Assembly: GCF_028309625.1 (NCBI RefSeq)
Contig: NZ_JAQMHR010000003.1
Location: forward strand, 364,629-428,628
Length of the DNA: 64,000 nucleotides
Direction: 5' to 3'
Source: Trichococcus sp. K1Tr
GTDB taxonomy: Bacteria > Bacillota > Bacilli > Lactobacillales > Aerococcaceae
The position numbers and the translations under genes are program-made. The notes below the pieces were generated by a model. The model ran no database searches. It worked only from the letters and a program-made list of their open reading frames with translations, and was not told the origin of the DNA. Shown here piece after piece: positions 53,447 through 64,000 of the stretch (position 1 is the stretch's first letter; every line of letters starts with the position of its first letter).

Positions 53447-54523
53447 ATGAAAAAAATAATTGCGATTTACTTGCCTCAATATCATGAAATTGAAGAAAAT
53501 AATGAATGGTGGGGGAAAGGACACACAGAGTGGGTGAGTTGTAAAAAAGCTTTGCCTTTATTCAAAAATCATTATCAACCTAGAATTCCTTTGGATAATA
53601 ATTATTATGATTTGACAAATGAAGAGGAACAGATAAAACAAGCCCAGATAGCAAAGGAATTTGGTGTGTACGGCTTTTGTTACTATCACTATTGGTTTGA
53701 AGGAAAACAGATAATGCAACAACCAATGGAACAAATGTTAAATAATAAAAACATAGATATTCCGTTTTGTATCTCTTGGGCAAATCATACGTGGTCCAAT
53801 AGCACAAGTAGAAAAAATAGAAAAATTTTAATTGAACAAACCTACGGATCAAAAAAAGATTGGGAACAGCATTTTGTATATCTAAAACAGTTTTTTGATG
53901 ATGAAAGATATATAAAAGTTGATAATAAGCCTATAATGGTAATCTATGATGCGAAGAATATTGATTGTTGGCAGGAAATGAAATTATTATGGGATACTTT
54001 AGCCAAAAAAGAGGGTTGGGAAGGGCTTTTCTACATCAATACACTTAAACATGAGGAAGATGTAGAAGTATCTAACCAGTTTAAGTTTGATGCTCAATTT
54101 GAATACCAACCGACCTTTGCTTTGGGTAAAAGTAAAAAATTTGATTATGCTAAACTATACAATTTTAAAAGAATTTTATACAAAGAATACTTAGATAGGC
54201 CGTTGATTTGTAGCTATGATAAGATTTGGCAAAGAGTTTTGACACAAACGCCTAGCAATGGGATTACTACCTATTTAGGTGCATATAATGATTGGGACAC
54301 TACTGCAAGATGGGGGAAAAAAGGTATTGTTCACAAAAATGCTAGTCCAGAAAAATTTGAAAAATATTTACGAGAGCAAATAAAACATAGTGATGAATTA
54401 CCAAATAGTGATTTTATATTCGTTACAGCTTGGAATGAATGGAGTGAAGGTGCATATTTAGAGGCTGATGAAAAGTATGGCTATGGGTATTTAGAGGCTA
54501 TTAAAAATTCGGTTAATTCATAA
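53447..54523 (+). CDS. Glycoside hydrolase family 99-like protein (WbsX type)
   Basis: This 358-residue protein is recognisable by IAIYLPQYHEIEENNEWWG near the N-terminus, KEFGVYGFCYYHYWFEGK, ISWANHTW and the C-terminal VTAWNEWSEGAYLEAD carrying probable catalytic Glu residues. GH99-like WbsX proteins occur in surface-polysaccharide clusters of many bacteria, where they may act as glycosyltransferases or hydrolases on mannose- or rhamnose-containing glycans. The actual role is unresolved. No signal peptide is visible, so it is presumably cytoplasmic. AGAGAGGG precedes ATG 53447. Confidence 0.85.
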   Translation: MKKIIAIYLPQYHEIEENNEWWGKGHTEWVSCKKALPLFKNHYQPRIPLDNNYYDLTNEEEQIKQAQIAKEFGVYGFCYYHYWFEGKQIMQQPMEQMLNNKNIDIPFCISWANHTWSNSTSRKNRKILIEQTYGSKKDWEQHFVYLKQFFDDERYIKVDNKPIMVIYDAKNIDCWQEMKLLWDTLAKKEGWEGLFYINTLKHEEDVEVSNQFKFDAQFEYQPTFALGKSKKFDYAKLYNFKRILYKEYLDRPLICSYDKIWQRVLTQTPSNGITTYLGAYNDWDTTARWGKKGIVHKNASPEKFEKYLREQIKHSDELPNSDFIFVTAWNEWSEGAYLEADEKYGYGYLEAIKNSVNS

Positions 54524-54940
54524 CAAGTCTGTTTTAAGAGTAATTTAATGAAATAAATCATACCTCTTTATAAAAGGATTCATTGCTACTCAGCTAAAAT
54601 AGAGCAGTTTCATTTATCAATAGAACTGTTGAATATTACCGAGGCCTATTTTTGATCTGATTCAAGCTTTCCGCCAGTTTAGAAAGCTCCCGGTTTGCTA
54701 TTAGAGAATCACAAAGGAGCTGTCAAGGGCTTTACATTACATCGTATAGTTCTAGAGAAGCGAACCTGCTATCCGGACAGATAAGTATATTACGACCAGG
54801 GATCACATGGCTAAAATATTTTAATAGAGGCTCTAAAAAGAACCAATACTTACTTAAGTAGATTTATTATTAAATGTTAAGACACTGAGTGATTAGAATA
54901 AATAAAAGTAATGAATTAATAATTATATATGGAGGAAAAG
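54524..54940. other. Gap before the flippase gene
   Basis: About 410 bp with no intact gene. The middle (54640-54790) is richer in GC than its AT-rich surroundings and may be the remnant of an inserted element, but I could not match it to a transposase. Confidence 0.4.
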
Positions 54941-56377
54941 ATGTTTAAGGGCCAACAAATGAATAGTAAAGCACGGCTACTAGTAAAAAATGTGTCATAC
55001 GTATTTTCATCGAATATTATTTCATTCATTATTTCTACAGTGCTTATATTAATCGTACCCAAACTTATAGGTATCGAAGAATATGGGTATTGGCAATTAT
55101 ATATGTTTTATGCATCGTACATGGGTTTTTTTCATTTTGGTTGGAATGATGGGATTTATCTGAGGTATGGTGGGGAAAAGTATGATCAATTAGATAAAAA
55201 TATTTTTTTCTCACAATTCTGGATGTTGTCAATTTTTCAACTTCTACTCGCAATAATTATTATATCAGTGTCAATATTCATGGACACTGATATAGACAAG
55301 CGATTCATATTCATATCGGTTGCATTCTGTATGGTACTAGCTAATATGAGAGCAATGCCTTTATTTATTTTTCAAGCAACAAGCAGAATAAAAGAATATT
55401 CAAATATTACTATGCTAGATAGAATATTATACGGTTCATTTATTGTTTCTCTCTTATTGTTGGGTTTTAGAGAATACGAACTGATGATAGTAGCTGATTT
55501 AATAGCAAAATTTATTTCATTATTATATTCGTTGTATTACTGTAAAGATATTATATTCCGGAAAATTTCTGTGTTTAGAATAAATTTTACCGAGGCTAAA
55601 GAAAATATAAATGTTGGAATAAAATTAATGTTTTCTAATATAGCGAGTATGTTAATCATTGGTATTGTAAGGTTCGGAATAGAGAGAAATTGGAATGTTG
55701 CTACATTTGGGAAGGTCTCCCTAACACTTAGTATATCTAATTTTATAATGATATTTATTAATGCTATTGGGATAATAATTTTCCCTGTTTTAAGAAGAGT
55801 CGATGAGCGTAAATTGTCAAAAATCTATACAATACTTAGGGAGATTCTGGTTTTAATATTGTTAGGCACATTAATATTGTATTTCCCTATTAAAATGATT
55901 CTTTCAATTTGGCTTCCGCAATACATAGATAGTTTGAAGTATATGGCACTTGTATTTCCAATGTGTGTCTATGAAGGTAAGATGGCACTATTAGTTAATA
56001 CGTACCTGAAGACGTTAAGAGAAGAGAAGTTGATGTTAAAAATTAACTTATACTCACTGGCATTAAGCGTTGTACTTACTTTTATTGCAGTGCGAGTTTT
56101 TAATAATTTAAATTTTGCGATATTATGCATTGTGGTATTGTTAGCATTTAGATGTGCCATAGCTGAGGCATTTCTATCAAAAATTTTGAAAATTTCGATT
56201 GGTAAAGCTCTACTAATGGAATCAATTATATCTCTGATTTTCATCATGATAGGATGGTATGGAAGTAGTTTAAATTCAATTTTAATCTATCTATTCTCAT
56301 ATATGGTATATATAATGATAAAAAGAAAAGATATTATTTTAGCAATTAGGGAGTTAAAATTACTGTTAAAAAAATAA
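54941..56377 (+). CDS. Polysaccharide flippase (Wzx, MATE-like)
   Basis: This 478-residue membrane protein of about 12-14 helices opens with the typical Wzx sequence (LLVKNVSYVFSSNIISFIIS, PKLIGIEEYGYWQLYM). It would move undecaprenyl-linked repeat units across the membrane. GGAGG precedes ATG 54941. Together with the polymerase-like protein and the priming transferase it defines a Wzx/Wzy-dependent pathway. Chain-length regulator and tyrosine-kinase genes (Wzd/Wze) are not seen in the window. Confidence 0.9.
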   Translation: MFKGQQMNSKARLLVKNVSYVFSSNIISFIISTVLILIVPKLIGIEEYGYWQLYMFYASYMGFFHFGWNDGIYLRYGGEKYDQLDKNIFFSQFWMLSIFQLLLAIIIISVSIFMDTDIDKRFIFISVAFCMVLANMRAMPLFIFQATSRIKEYSNITMLDRILYGSFIVSLLLLGFREYELMIVADLIAKFISLLYSLYYCKDIIFRKISVFRINFTEAKENINVGIKLMFSNIASMLIIGIVRFGIERNWNVATFGKVSLTLSISNFIMIFINAIGIIIFPVLRRVDERKLSKIYTILREILVLILLGTLILYFPIKMILSIWLPQYIDSLKYMALVFPMCVYEGKMALLVNTYLKTLREEKLMLKINLYSLALSVVLTFIAVRVFNNLNFAILCIVVLLAFRCAIAEAFLSKILKISIGKALLMESIISLIFIMIGWYGSSLNSILIYLFSYMVYIMIKRKDIILAIRELKLLLKK

Positions 56378-56410
56378 ATTTTGTTAGAAGGATAATAGGA
56401 GGAACAAGTT

Positions 56411-57286
56411 ATGAAAGGAATTATTTTAGCAGGAGGTAGTGGAACTCGGTTATATCCCCTTACCAAAGTTCTTTCCAAGCAGTTACTACCTGTCTATGAC
56501 AAACCAATGATATATTACCCTATGTCGACGTTGATGTTAGCGGGGATTAAGGATATCTTAATTATATCTACACCAACCGATATAATTCGTTTCGAACAAT
56601 TATTCGGAGATGGATCTGAAATTGGTATTCACATTGAATATAAAGTTCAAGATAACCCAGATGGATTAGCTCAAGCCTTTTTGATTGGTGAAGAATTTAT
56701 TGGAGACGATTCTGTCTGTTTGATATTAGGCGATAATATCTATTATGGAAGTGGTTTGTCGAAACTATTACAGCGTTCTGCCTCTAAGGGAAACGGAGCG
56801 ACTGTATTTGGTTATCATGTTCATGATCCAGAAAGGTTTGGAGTAGTAGAGTTTGATGAGACTATGAAAGCTATCTCGATAGAAGAAAAACCGTTCAACC
56901 CAAAAAGTAACTATGCCGTAACTGGCTTATATTTCTATGACAACGATGTTGTAGAAATTGCTAAGAGTATCAAACCTTCGCCACGAGGAGAATTAGAAAT
57001 TACAGACGTTAATAAAGCTTACTTAGAAAAAGGAAAATTAGATGTAGAAATCATGGGCCGGGGATTTGCATGGTTGGATACAGGAACGCACGAGTCTTTA
57101 CTCGAAGCTTCAACGTTTATCGAAACAATCGAAAAACGCCAAAATTTGAAGGTAGCTTGCTTGGAAGAGATTGCATATCGTATGGGTTATATTACCCGTG
57201 AACAACTTATCGAGTTAGCGCAACCATTAAAGAAAAACGGTTATGGACAGTATATGCTTCGTTTGGCGGAATCAGAAAAAGTTTAG
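56411..57286 (+). CDS. rfbA: Glucose-1-phosphate thymidylyltransferase
   Basis: This 291-residue enzyme makes dTDP-glucose from dTTP and glucose-1-phosphate, the first step to dTDP-L-rhamnose. It has the nucleotidyltransferase signature [45 protein letters not shown] and [15 protein letters not shown]. The length matches RmlA. AGGAGGAAC precedes the ATG. The following rfbC begins 11 bp after the stop codon. Confidence 0.96.
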   Translation: MKGIILAGGSGTRLYPLTKVLSKQLLPVYDKPMIYYPMSTLMLAGIKDILIISTPTDIIRFEQLFGDGSEIGIHIEYKVQDNPDGLAQAFLIGEEFIGDDSVCLILGDNIYYGSGLSKLLQRSASKGNGATVFGYHVHDPERFGVVEFDETMKAISIEEKPFNPKSNYAVTGLYFYDNDVVEIAKSIKPSPRGELEITDVNKAYLEKGKLDVEIMGRGFAWLDTGTHESLLEASTFIETIEKRQNLKVACLEEIAYRMGYITREQLIELAQPLKKNGYGQYMLRLAESEKV

Positions 57287-57297
57287 GAGATGAGTTT

Positions 57298-58913
<1,616 letters not shown>

Positions 58914-58924
58914 GAATAGTCTTA

Positions 58925-58952
58925 AAAGGTAGGAAATCCCTGCCTTTTTTTA
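58925..58952 (+). terminator. Possible attenuator between rfbB and rfbD
   Basis: AGGTAGG-AAAT-CCCTGCCT with imperfect pairing, followed by TTTTTTT. Because rfbD belongs to the same pathway, this is more likely a partial than a full stop. Confidence 0.4.
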
Positions 58953-58968
58953 TAGAGGAGGAATTTTG

Positions 58969-59808
58969 ATGATTTTGATTACGGGATCCAATGGGCAACT
59001 GGGTACAGAATTGAGACATTTGTTGGATGAAAAAAGAATAACATATGTAGCCACAGATGCAACTGAAATGGACATCACGGATAAGAATGCTGTTGATATC
59101 ATATTTAAAAAAGTAACCCCATCAGTTGTATATCATTGTGCAGCCTACACGGCTGTGGATAAAGCTGAAGATGAAGGTAAAGAAATGAACGCGCTGATTA
59201 ATGAAATTGGAACGAAGAATGTTGCTGAGGCTGCAGAATCAGTTGATGCGACGATGTATTACATAAGTACGGATTATGTCTTTGATGGGACAAATCAAGA
59301 CCTATATCAAGTGACTGATTCAGCTAATCCTAAAAATGAATACGGTCGTGCAAAGCATGTAGGCGAGCAACTAGTGGAATCAATTTGTTCGAAGTACTAT
59401 ATCATCCGAACCTCTTGGGTATTTGGAGAGTATGGAAATAACTTTGTCTATACCATGCGTCGATTGTCAGAAAGCTATCCTAAATTGACAGTAGTAAATG
59501 ATCAAGTAGGGCGCCCGACTTGGACAAGAACATTAGCGGAGTTTTTACTGCACTTAGAGAATGTAAAACCTAAGTATGGCGTTTATCACCTATCGAATGA
59601 TAATAGCTGTTCATGGTATGAATTTGCGCTTGAAATCCTGAAAGATTCTGATGTAGAAGTTAGTCCGGTCACCTCGGAACAATATCCACAGAAAGCATAT
59701 CGTCCGAAACATTCAATCATGGATTTGAGCAAAGCAAAAGCTACTGGATTCAATATTCTGACATGGCAAGAAGCACTGGCATCATTCATTTCTGATATCA
59801 GCAAATAG
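58969..59808 (+). CDS. rfbD: dTDP-4-dehydrorhamnose reductase
   Basis: This 279-residue SDR-like reductase completes dTDP-L-rhamnose. It has ITGSNGQLGTEL, the active-site YISTDYVFDG, and NEYGRAKHVGEQ with YxxxK. GAGGAGG lies 7 bases before ATG 58969; a TTG at 58966 is in frame but less likely. Confidence 0.94.
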   Translation: MILITGSNGQLGTELRHLLDEKRITYVATDATEMDITDKNAVDIIFKKVTPSVVYHCAAYTAVDKAEDEGKEMNALINEIGTKNVAEAAESVDATMYYISTDYVFDGTNQDLYQVTDSANPKNEYGRAKHVGEQLVESICSKYYIIRTSWVFGEYGNNFVYTMRRLSESYPKLTVVNDQVGRPTWTRTLAEFLLHLENVKPKYGVYHLSNDNSCSWYEFALEILKDSDVEVSPVTSEQYPQKAYRPKHSIMDLSKAKATGFNILTWQEALASFISDISK

Positions 59809-59905
59809 ATATAAATTGAAGGATAACGTTATTAAAAATTGAGTGATGCAGATAATAATATTCGATAAAATTATACTTTGATATTGCGAAATAAGGAGGA
59901 TGAAA

Positions 59906-60925
59906 ATGGAAATTAATCAACTTAAAAAAACATTTTTAGTTACGGGCGTGGCAGGGTTTATTGGATCGTATCTATCAAAACGACTATTAGAACAAGGATT
60001 CCAGGTTATAGGAATCGATAACATAAATGATTATTATGATGTAAATCTAAAAAATGCCCGTTTAGAAAATCTAACACCATTTGATAATTTCACTTTCATT
60101 AAGGAAGATACATCCAATAAAGAAGCAATCATGAAAATATTTGAAGAGTATAAACCTAACGTCGTTATTAACTTGGCTGCTCAAGCCGGGGTTAGATATT
60201 CCATTGAAAATCCGGATGTGTATATTCAAAGTAATATCATCGGATTTTTCAATATTTTAGAGGCTTGCAGATTCCATCCAGTAGACCATTTGATATATGC
60301 TTCTTCAAGTTCCGTATACGGATCCAATAAAAAAGTGCCGTTTGAAGAATCCGACTTTGTAGATCATCCGGTATCTCTGTATGCAGCAACCAAGAAATCA
60401 AATGAGTTAATGGCTCATACGTACAGTCATCTTTATAAAATCCCTTCTACTGGCCTTAGGTTCTTTACAGTATATGGTCCGATGGGAAGACCTGACATGG
60501 CCTATTTTGGTTTTACTGATAAATACTTTAATGGAGAATCCATCAAGATTTTCAATAATGGTGACTTCGAAAATGATTTGTATCGTGATTTCACTTATAT
60601 CGATGACATCGTAGAAGGAATTGTAAGACTGATAGACCATCCACCAGTCGAGGATGTTCCGAGTGCAGTGTTCAATATCGGTAATAATAATCCAGAGAAA
60701 CTTATGGTATTTATTGGAACATTAGAAAAATGTCTAAGCAAATCACTAAATCGTGAAGTTGTCTTTGATAAAGTGTTTGAACCAATTAAACCTGGTGATG
60801 TGCCGGCAACTTATGCCTCAACTGATCTTCTGCAAAAAGCTGTGGGATTCAAACCGAAAACTTCGATTGAAGAAGGCCTACAACAATTTACGGATTGGTA
60901 CGTTGATTATTATAATGTGAAATAA
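59906..60925 (+). CDS. UDP-glucuronate 4-epimerase-like SDR
   Basis: This 339-residue nucleotide-sugar epimerase has TGVAGFIGSYLSKRL, DNINDYYDVNLKNARL (a stretch typical of UDP-glucuronate epimerases of the CapI type), the catalytic SSSSVYGSN and YAATKKSNELM, and TVYGPMGRPDMA. It would convert UDP-glucuronate to UDP-galacturonate. The next gene makes UDP-glucuronate, which supports the call. ATG 59906 is preferred because AAGGAGG is 6 bases upstream; ATG 59900 abuts the site. Confidence 0.88.
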   Translation: MEINQLKKTFLVTGVAGFIGSYLSKRLLEQGFQVIGIDNINDYYDVNLKNARLENLTPFDNFTFIKEDTSNKEAIMKIFEEYKPNVVINLAAQAGVRYSIENPDVYIQSNIIGFFNILEACRFHPVDHLIYASSSSVYGSNKKVPFEESDFVDHPVSLYAATKKSNELMAHTYSHLYKIPSTGLRFFTVYGPMGRPDMAYFGFTDKYFNGESIKIFNNGDFENDLYRDFTYIDDIVEGIVRLIDHPPVEDVPSAVFNIGNNNPEKLMVFIGTLEKCLSKSLNREVVFDKVFEPIKPGDVPATYASTDLLQKAVGFKPKTSIEEGLQQFTDWYVDYYNVK

Positions 60926-60957
60926 TAAATGAATCTAGTTAATGGGAGATGTACAAC

Positions 60958-62124
60958 TTGAAGATTACAATTGCAGGAACTGGTTATGTAGGGTTATCAA
61001 ATGCTGTTCTCTTGGCACAAAATAATGAAGTTATCGCACTGGATATTATTCAAGAAAAGGTTGATATGATTAATAATCGTCAATCACCTATTGCGGATAA
61101 GGAGATTGAAGAATATCTTTCAACAAAAGAATTAAATCTAGTAGCAACTACAGATAACTACAAAGCGTATAAAGATGCGGAATACGTTATTATCTCTACC
61201 CCTACAAACTATGATGCAGAGAAAAATTATTTTAATACTAGAACAGTTGAAGCTGTGATTGCGAACGTTTTATCAATCAACCCTGATGCGGTTATGGTAA
61301 TCAAGTCCACAGTGCCAGTTGGTTACACGGAAAGCATTAAAGAAAAATTCGAAACCAACAACATTATCTTCTCGCCTGAATTTTTAAGAGAAGGAAAGGC
61401 TTTGTATGATAACTTACATCCTTCACGCATTGTTGTAGGGGAACAATCAGAACGAGCAAAAGTATTTGCAGAGCTACTGGCGCAAGGCGCAATAAAAGAA
61501 AATATTGATATCCTATATACGGATTCTACTGAAGCTGAAGCGATTAAATTATTTGCCAACACCTATTTAGCGTTAAGGGTAGCATACTTCAATGAATTGG
61601 ACTCCTATGGAGAAGTACGAGGATTGAATACCAAACAGATCATCGAGGGTGTAGGATTGGATCCTCGTATCGGGACGCACTACAATAACCCCTCATTTGG
61701 TTATGGTGGATATTGCTTACCGAAAGATACGAAGCAGTTATTGGCTAATTATGCTGATGTTCCTCAAAATATTATGTCTGCAATCGTTGATGCTAATAGA
61801 ACAAGAAAAGACCATATTTCAGATATGATCATTAAGCGAAATCCTAAGGTAGTCGGAATCTATAGATTAACCATGAAGATGGACTCTGATAACTTCCGTC
61901 AATCAGCAATCAAAGGTGTCATGAAACGAATCAAGGCTAAAGGGATTGAAGTGGTAGTATTTGAACCAGCACTTGATGAGGATGATTTCTACAACTCTAG
62001 AGTAATCAAGGATTTTGATGAGTTTAAGGGAATCTCTGATGTAATAGTGTCTAATCGGTTTGCGGAAGAATTAACTGATGTGTCTGAGAAGGTTTATACA
62101 AGGGACCTTTTCCACGAAAACTAA
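60958..62124 (+). CDS. ugd: UDP-glucose 6-dehydrogenase
   Basis: This 388-residue NAD-dependent dehydrogenase oxidises UDP-glucose to UDP-glucuronate. It has the Rossmann start [19 protein letters not shown], the substrate loop [20 protein letters not shown] and the catalytic Cys in [12 protein letters not shown]. The length is that of short Ugd forms. TTG 60958 is chosen because GGGAG is 9 bases upstream; ATG 60949 directly touches that site. A terminator follows, so this probably ends the main polysaccharide transcript. Confidence 0.93.
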   Translation: MKITIAGTGYVGLSNAVLLAQNNEVIALDIIQEKVDMINNRQSPIADKEIEEYLSTKELNLVATTDNYKAYKDAEYVIISTPTNYDAEKNYFNTRTVEAVIANVLSINPDAVMVIKSTVPVGYTESIKEKFETNNIIFSPEFLREGKALYDNLHPSRIVVGEQSERAKVFAELLAQGAIKENIDILYTDSTEAEAIKLFANTYLALRVAYFNELDSYGEVRGLNTKQIIEGVGLDPRIGTHYNNPSFGYGGYCLPKDTKQLLANYADVPQNIMSAIVDANRTRKDHISDMIIKRNPKVVGIYRLTMKMDSDNFRQSAIKGVMKRIKAKGIEVVVFEPALDEDDFYNSRVIKDFDEFKGISDVIVSNRFAEELTDVSEKVYTRDLFHEN

Positions 62125-62139
62125 ACAACCCTAGGGTAT

Positions 62140-62185
62140 AAAGAATCCAGAATAGGCCCATTATGTGCTTATTTTGGATTCTTTA
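62140..62185 (+). terminator. Terminator after ugd
   Basis: AAAGAATCCA (62140-62149) and TGGATTCTTT (62175-62184) pair, with a further AATA/TATT inside. Confidence 0.8.
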
Positions 62186-62268
62186 TCTTATTAGTAGTAA
62201 GCGCTTAACAGATTAGGTATTCTTCCAGGAGCATATTTCAAATCCATTTCAAAGGAGTAATTGTATAC

Positions 62269-63195
62269 ATGAAAAAAGTCAGAAAAGCAGTCATTCCAGC
62301 AGCCGGTTTCGGCACGCGTTTTTTACCAGCTACAAAGGCCATGGCGAAAGAAATGTTACCGATTGTTGATAAGCCGACCATCCAGTTCATCGTCGAAGAA
62401 GCCATCGCATCGGGAATCGAAGAAATCTTGATCGTCACAGGTAAAAGCAAGCGGGCTATCGAAGATCATTTCGACTCCAATGTTGAATTGGAGATGAACT
62501 TGCGGGAAAAGGGCAAGGATGAGCTATTAGCATTGGTTCAGGAGTCGACAGGTGTCCGCATCCATTTTGTGCGTCAAGCTTATCCGTTGGGACTGGGACA
62601 TGCTGTCCTGCAGGCGAAAGCCTTCGTAGGAGATGAACCATTCGTAGTCATGCTCGGGGACGATCTGATGCAAGATGAAGTGCCATTGACGAAGCAGTTG
62701 ATCAATGCCTATGAACGGACGCATGCGTCGAATATCGCAGTTATGGCGGTGCCTCAGGAAGAAACTTCCAAGTACGGCATCATCGATACCGATTCCGAAT
62801 TAGAACCAGGGTTATTCAATGTCAGCCGATTCGTGGAAAAACCGAAAGCAGAAGAAGCGCCAAGCAACTTGGCTATCATCGGGCGCTACTTGTTGACGCC
62901 GGAAATCTTCGATATTCTTGAGAACCAAGCTCCTGGAGCAGGTGGTGAGATCCAACTGACCGATGCCATCGATACCCTGAACCAAACCCAGCGCGTCTTC
63001 GCGAAACGCTTCGAAGGCACCCGCTACGATGTCGGTGACAAGTTCGGCTTCATGACTACCAGCATCAACTACGGCCTGACCCATCCGGAAGTCAAAGACA
63101 AACTGAAAGACTTCATCATTGCACTGGGGAAAGAGTTGTCGGGTGATAAAGAACGAGATGCTATCTCGACTGAGGCGACCGTTTCATTGATGTAG
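62269..63195 (+). CDS. galU: UTP-glucose-1-phosphate uridylyltransferase
   Basis: This 308-residue enzyme makes UDP-glucose, the precursor for ugd and other glycosyl donors. It has the signature [44 protein letters not shown] and [21 protein letters not shown] lies about 10 bases before the ATG. It has its own transcription unit after a terminator. Its codon use is richer in GC than the glycosyltransferase genes, as expected for a core gene. Confidence 0.96.
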   Translation: MKKVRKAVIPAAGFGTRFLPATKAMAKEMLPIVDKPTIQFIVEEAIASGIEEILIVTGKSKRAIEDHFDSNVELEMNLREKGKDELLALVQESTGVRIHFVRQAYPLGLGHAVLQAKAFVGDEPFVVMLGDDLMQDEVPLTKQLINAYERTHASNIAVMAVPQEETSKYGIIDTDSELEPGLFNVSRFVEKPKAEEAPSNLAIIGRYLLTPEIFDILENQAPGAGGEIQLTDAIDTLNQTQRVFAKRFEGTRYDVGDKFGFMTTSINYGLTHPEVKDKLKDFIIALGKELSGDKERDAISTEATVSLM

Positions 63196-63669
63196 AAGTG
63201 CCCGATAAAAGAAAAACGCCGTTTTTCGAGTGTGTGCTATTTTTAGACTGGTCGGCAAGTATTTGCAGGAAGTCCAGATTTTCAGGGGTGGTACTGCAAT
63301 CATATATTCCAGCATGATCTCGAGGCATCTACCGGATTTTAATCTCGGTCGTTGCCTTATTATGTTCAATAGCTAGGCACACCCGAGGGTGTGCCTAGGA
63401 CCGTCAGCTCCGACGAGCGCGTCTCTTATCGGAGAAAATCCGCACGCGGATGAGCTAGCTCCGATAAGAATGTTCTCACCGGAGCTGGATTTTTTGTGGG
63501 TGGCCGAATTTCGGCGAAACCGATTTGACAGGAGGTTAACCTCTTCTGGCATATCGCAGTTCCGACGTGAAAAGAGCGTTCTTGACAATGTTGTAGCACA
63601 GTAGAGCCACCTGTTGAATGTGAGAGACAAGCCAGTGGTTGCGTGTCAGTGAGCCATTTAGCTACCAAG
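63196..63669. repeat. Gap with family A remnant
   Basis: 63375-63495 carries GCACACCC/GGGTGTGC and CTCCGACGAGCGCG, CTCCGATAAG, ACCGGAGCTGG motifs of family A. The remaining sequence up to the insertion element has no supported gene. Confidence 0.5.
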
Positions 63670-64000
63670 TGTTAACGCCGGTAGTAAAATGTAGGAAAAC
63701 AACGGTTTGAAAAATGTCGGAAATCATACATTTTTTTGAATATACTTATTTCATCTCATCTACACAAGGAGGTAATGAGCATGAGAAAAGATATTCGAGA
63801 AGGAGTGAGGTTCTACATTATGAACGACATCAAACCAAATTTTGCACAGATGGCACGTCAATACGACAGTGATCCACGTACCATTAAAAAACACTTTGAG
63901 GAACAACAGAATCCTGAGTTGATTAAGCCCAGGAAACCCGTGCCGGAGAAAGCCAGTAAATTGGATCCTTATCGGACCCTGATTGACGAAAAGGTTTCGG
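63670..64000 (+). mobile_element. IS21-type insertion element, left end (partial)
   Basis: The element begins near 63670 (TGTTAACGCCGG). Its end contains two copies of AAAATGTMGGAAA (63686 and 63711, 25 bp apart), as expected for the multiple terminal repeats of IS21 ends. The transposase gene follows and runs off the window. The exact left boundary needs the right end for confirmation. Confidence 0.6.
63781..64000 (+). CDS. istA: IS21-family transposase IstA, N-terminal part
   Basis: The first 73 codons of a transposase, cut by the window edge. The helix-turn-helix FAQMARQYDSDPRTIKKHF and the following SKLDPYRTLIDEKV are typical of IstA proteins, which carry an integrase-type DDE core further on. 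AAGGAGG lies 8 bases before the ATG at 63781. A second gene for the IstB helper ATPase would be expected beyond the window. Confidence 0.8.
   Translation, partial: MRKDIREGVRFYIMNDIKPNFAQMARQYDSDPRTIKKHFEEQQNPELIKPRKPVPEKASKLDPYRTLIDEKVS

Overview
The window looks like a chromosomal segment of a mid-GC Firmicute of the order Lactobacillales, most likely Carnobacteriaceae (a Trichococcus-like organism). This placement is an inference from strong AGGAGG ribosome sites, sigma-A promoters, a WxL/DUF916 surface-protein pair, an Rgg-type regulator and an anaerobic glycyl-radical locus. No rRNA is present, and there is one tRNA.

Layout. 1-8 kb: an ABC ATPase, then a complete anaerobic sugar-derivative module: Fe-type alcohol dehydrogenase, glycyl radical activase, DeoR-type repressor, glycyl radical enzyme and fructose-6-phosphate-aldolase-like protein. 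The gene content matches the E. coli YbiW/PflD route that opens 1,5-anhydrohexitol 6-phosphates. 8-11 kb: a TetR-controlled MacB-like ABC exporter between two copies of one intergenic repeat. 11-16.3 kb: an AEC transporter, then hydrolase, nitroreductase-like and DUF1538 membrane genes in a row. 16.3-19.4 kb: a NERD-nuclease and toxin-antitoxin cassette between ~185-bp direct repeats and 51-bp tandem-repeat arrays. 19.4-30 kb: YeiH transporter, guaC, a candidate non-coding RNA, an Rgg-like regulator divergent from an unlisted 56-codon pheromone-like gene, a Rossmann reductase, tRNA-Arg, M29 aminopeptidase, a coiled-coil protein and flavodoxin. 30-36 kb: a four-domain persulfide/CoA-disulfide reductase behind a CstR-like operator, then a cyclic-di-GMP-I riboswitch upstream of WxL and DUF916 genes.

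36-46 kb is a rearranged accessory zone. A Gfo/Idh/MocA gene and uvsE, apparently once neighbours, are partly duplicated. A 979-residue SIR2-domain defence-like protein lies at one junction and an HNH nuclease lies between the decayed partial copies. The topology is what single-crossover integration of a circle would leave. Next come two yhcH paralogues with a tyrosine recombinase between them.

47-63 kb is a Wzx/Wzy-type exopolysaccharide cluster: priming transferase, three glycosyltransferases, polymerase, GH99-like protein, flippase, dTDP-rhamnose genes, UDP-hexuronate genes and galU. Its core is clearly AT-richer than its flanks. The window ends inside an IS21-type element.

At least three interspersed intergenic repeat families occur: A, CTCCGG-rich units of ~190 bp; B, 51-bp tandem units; C, GGCGGG hairpins. 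Families B and C repeatedly bracket accessory genes.
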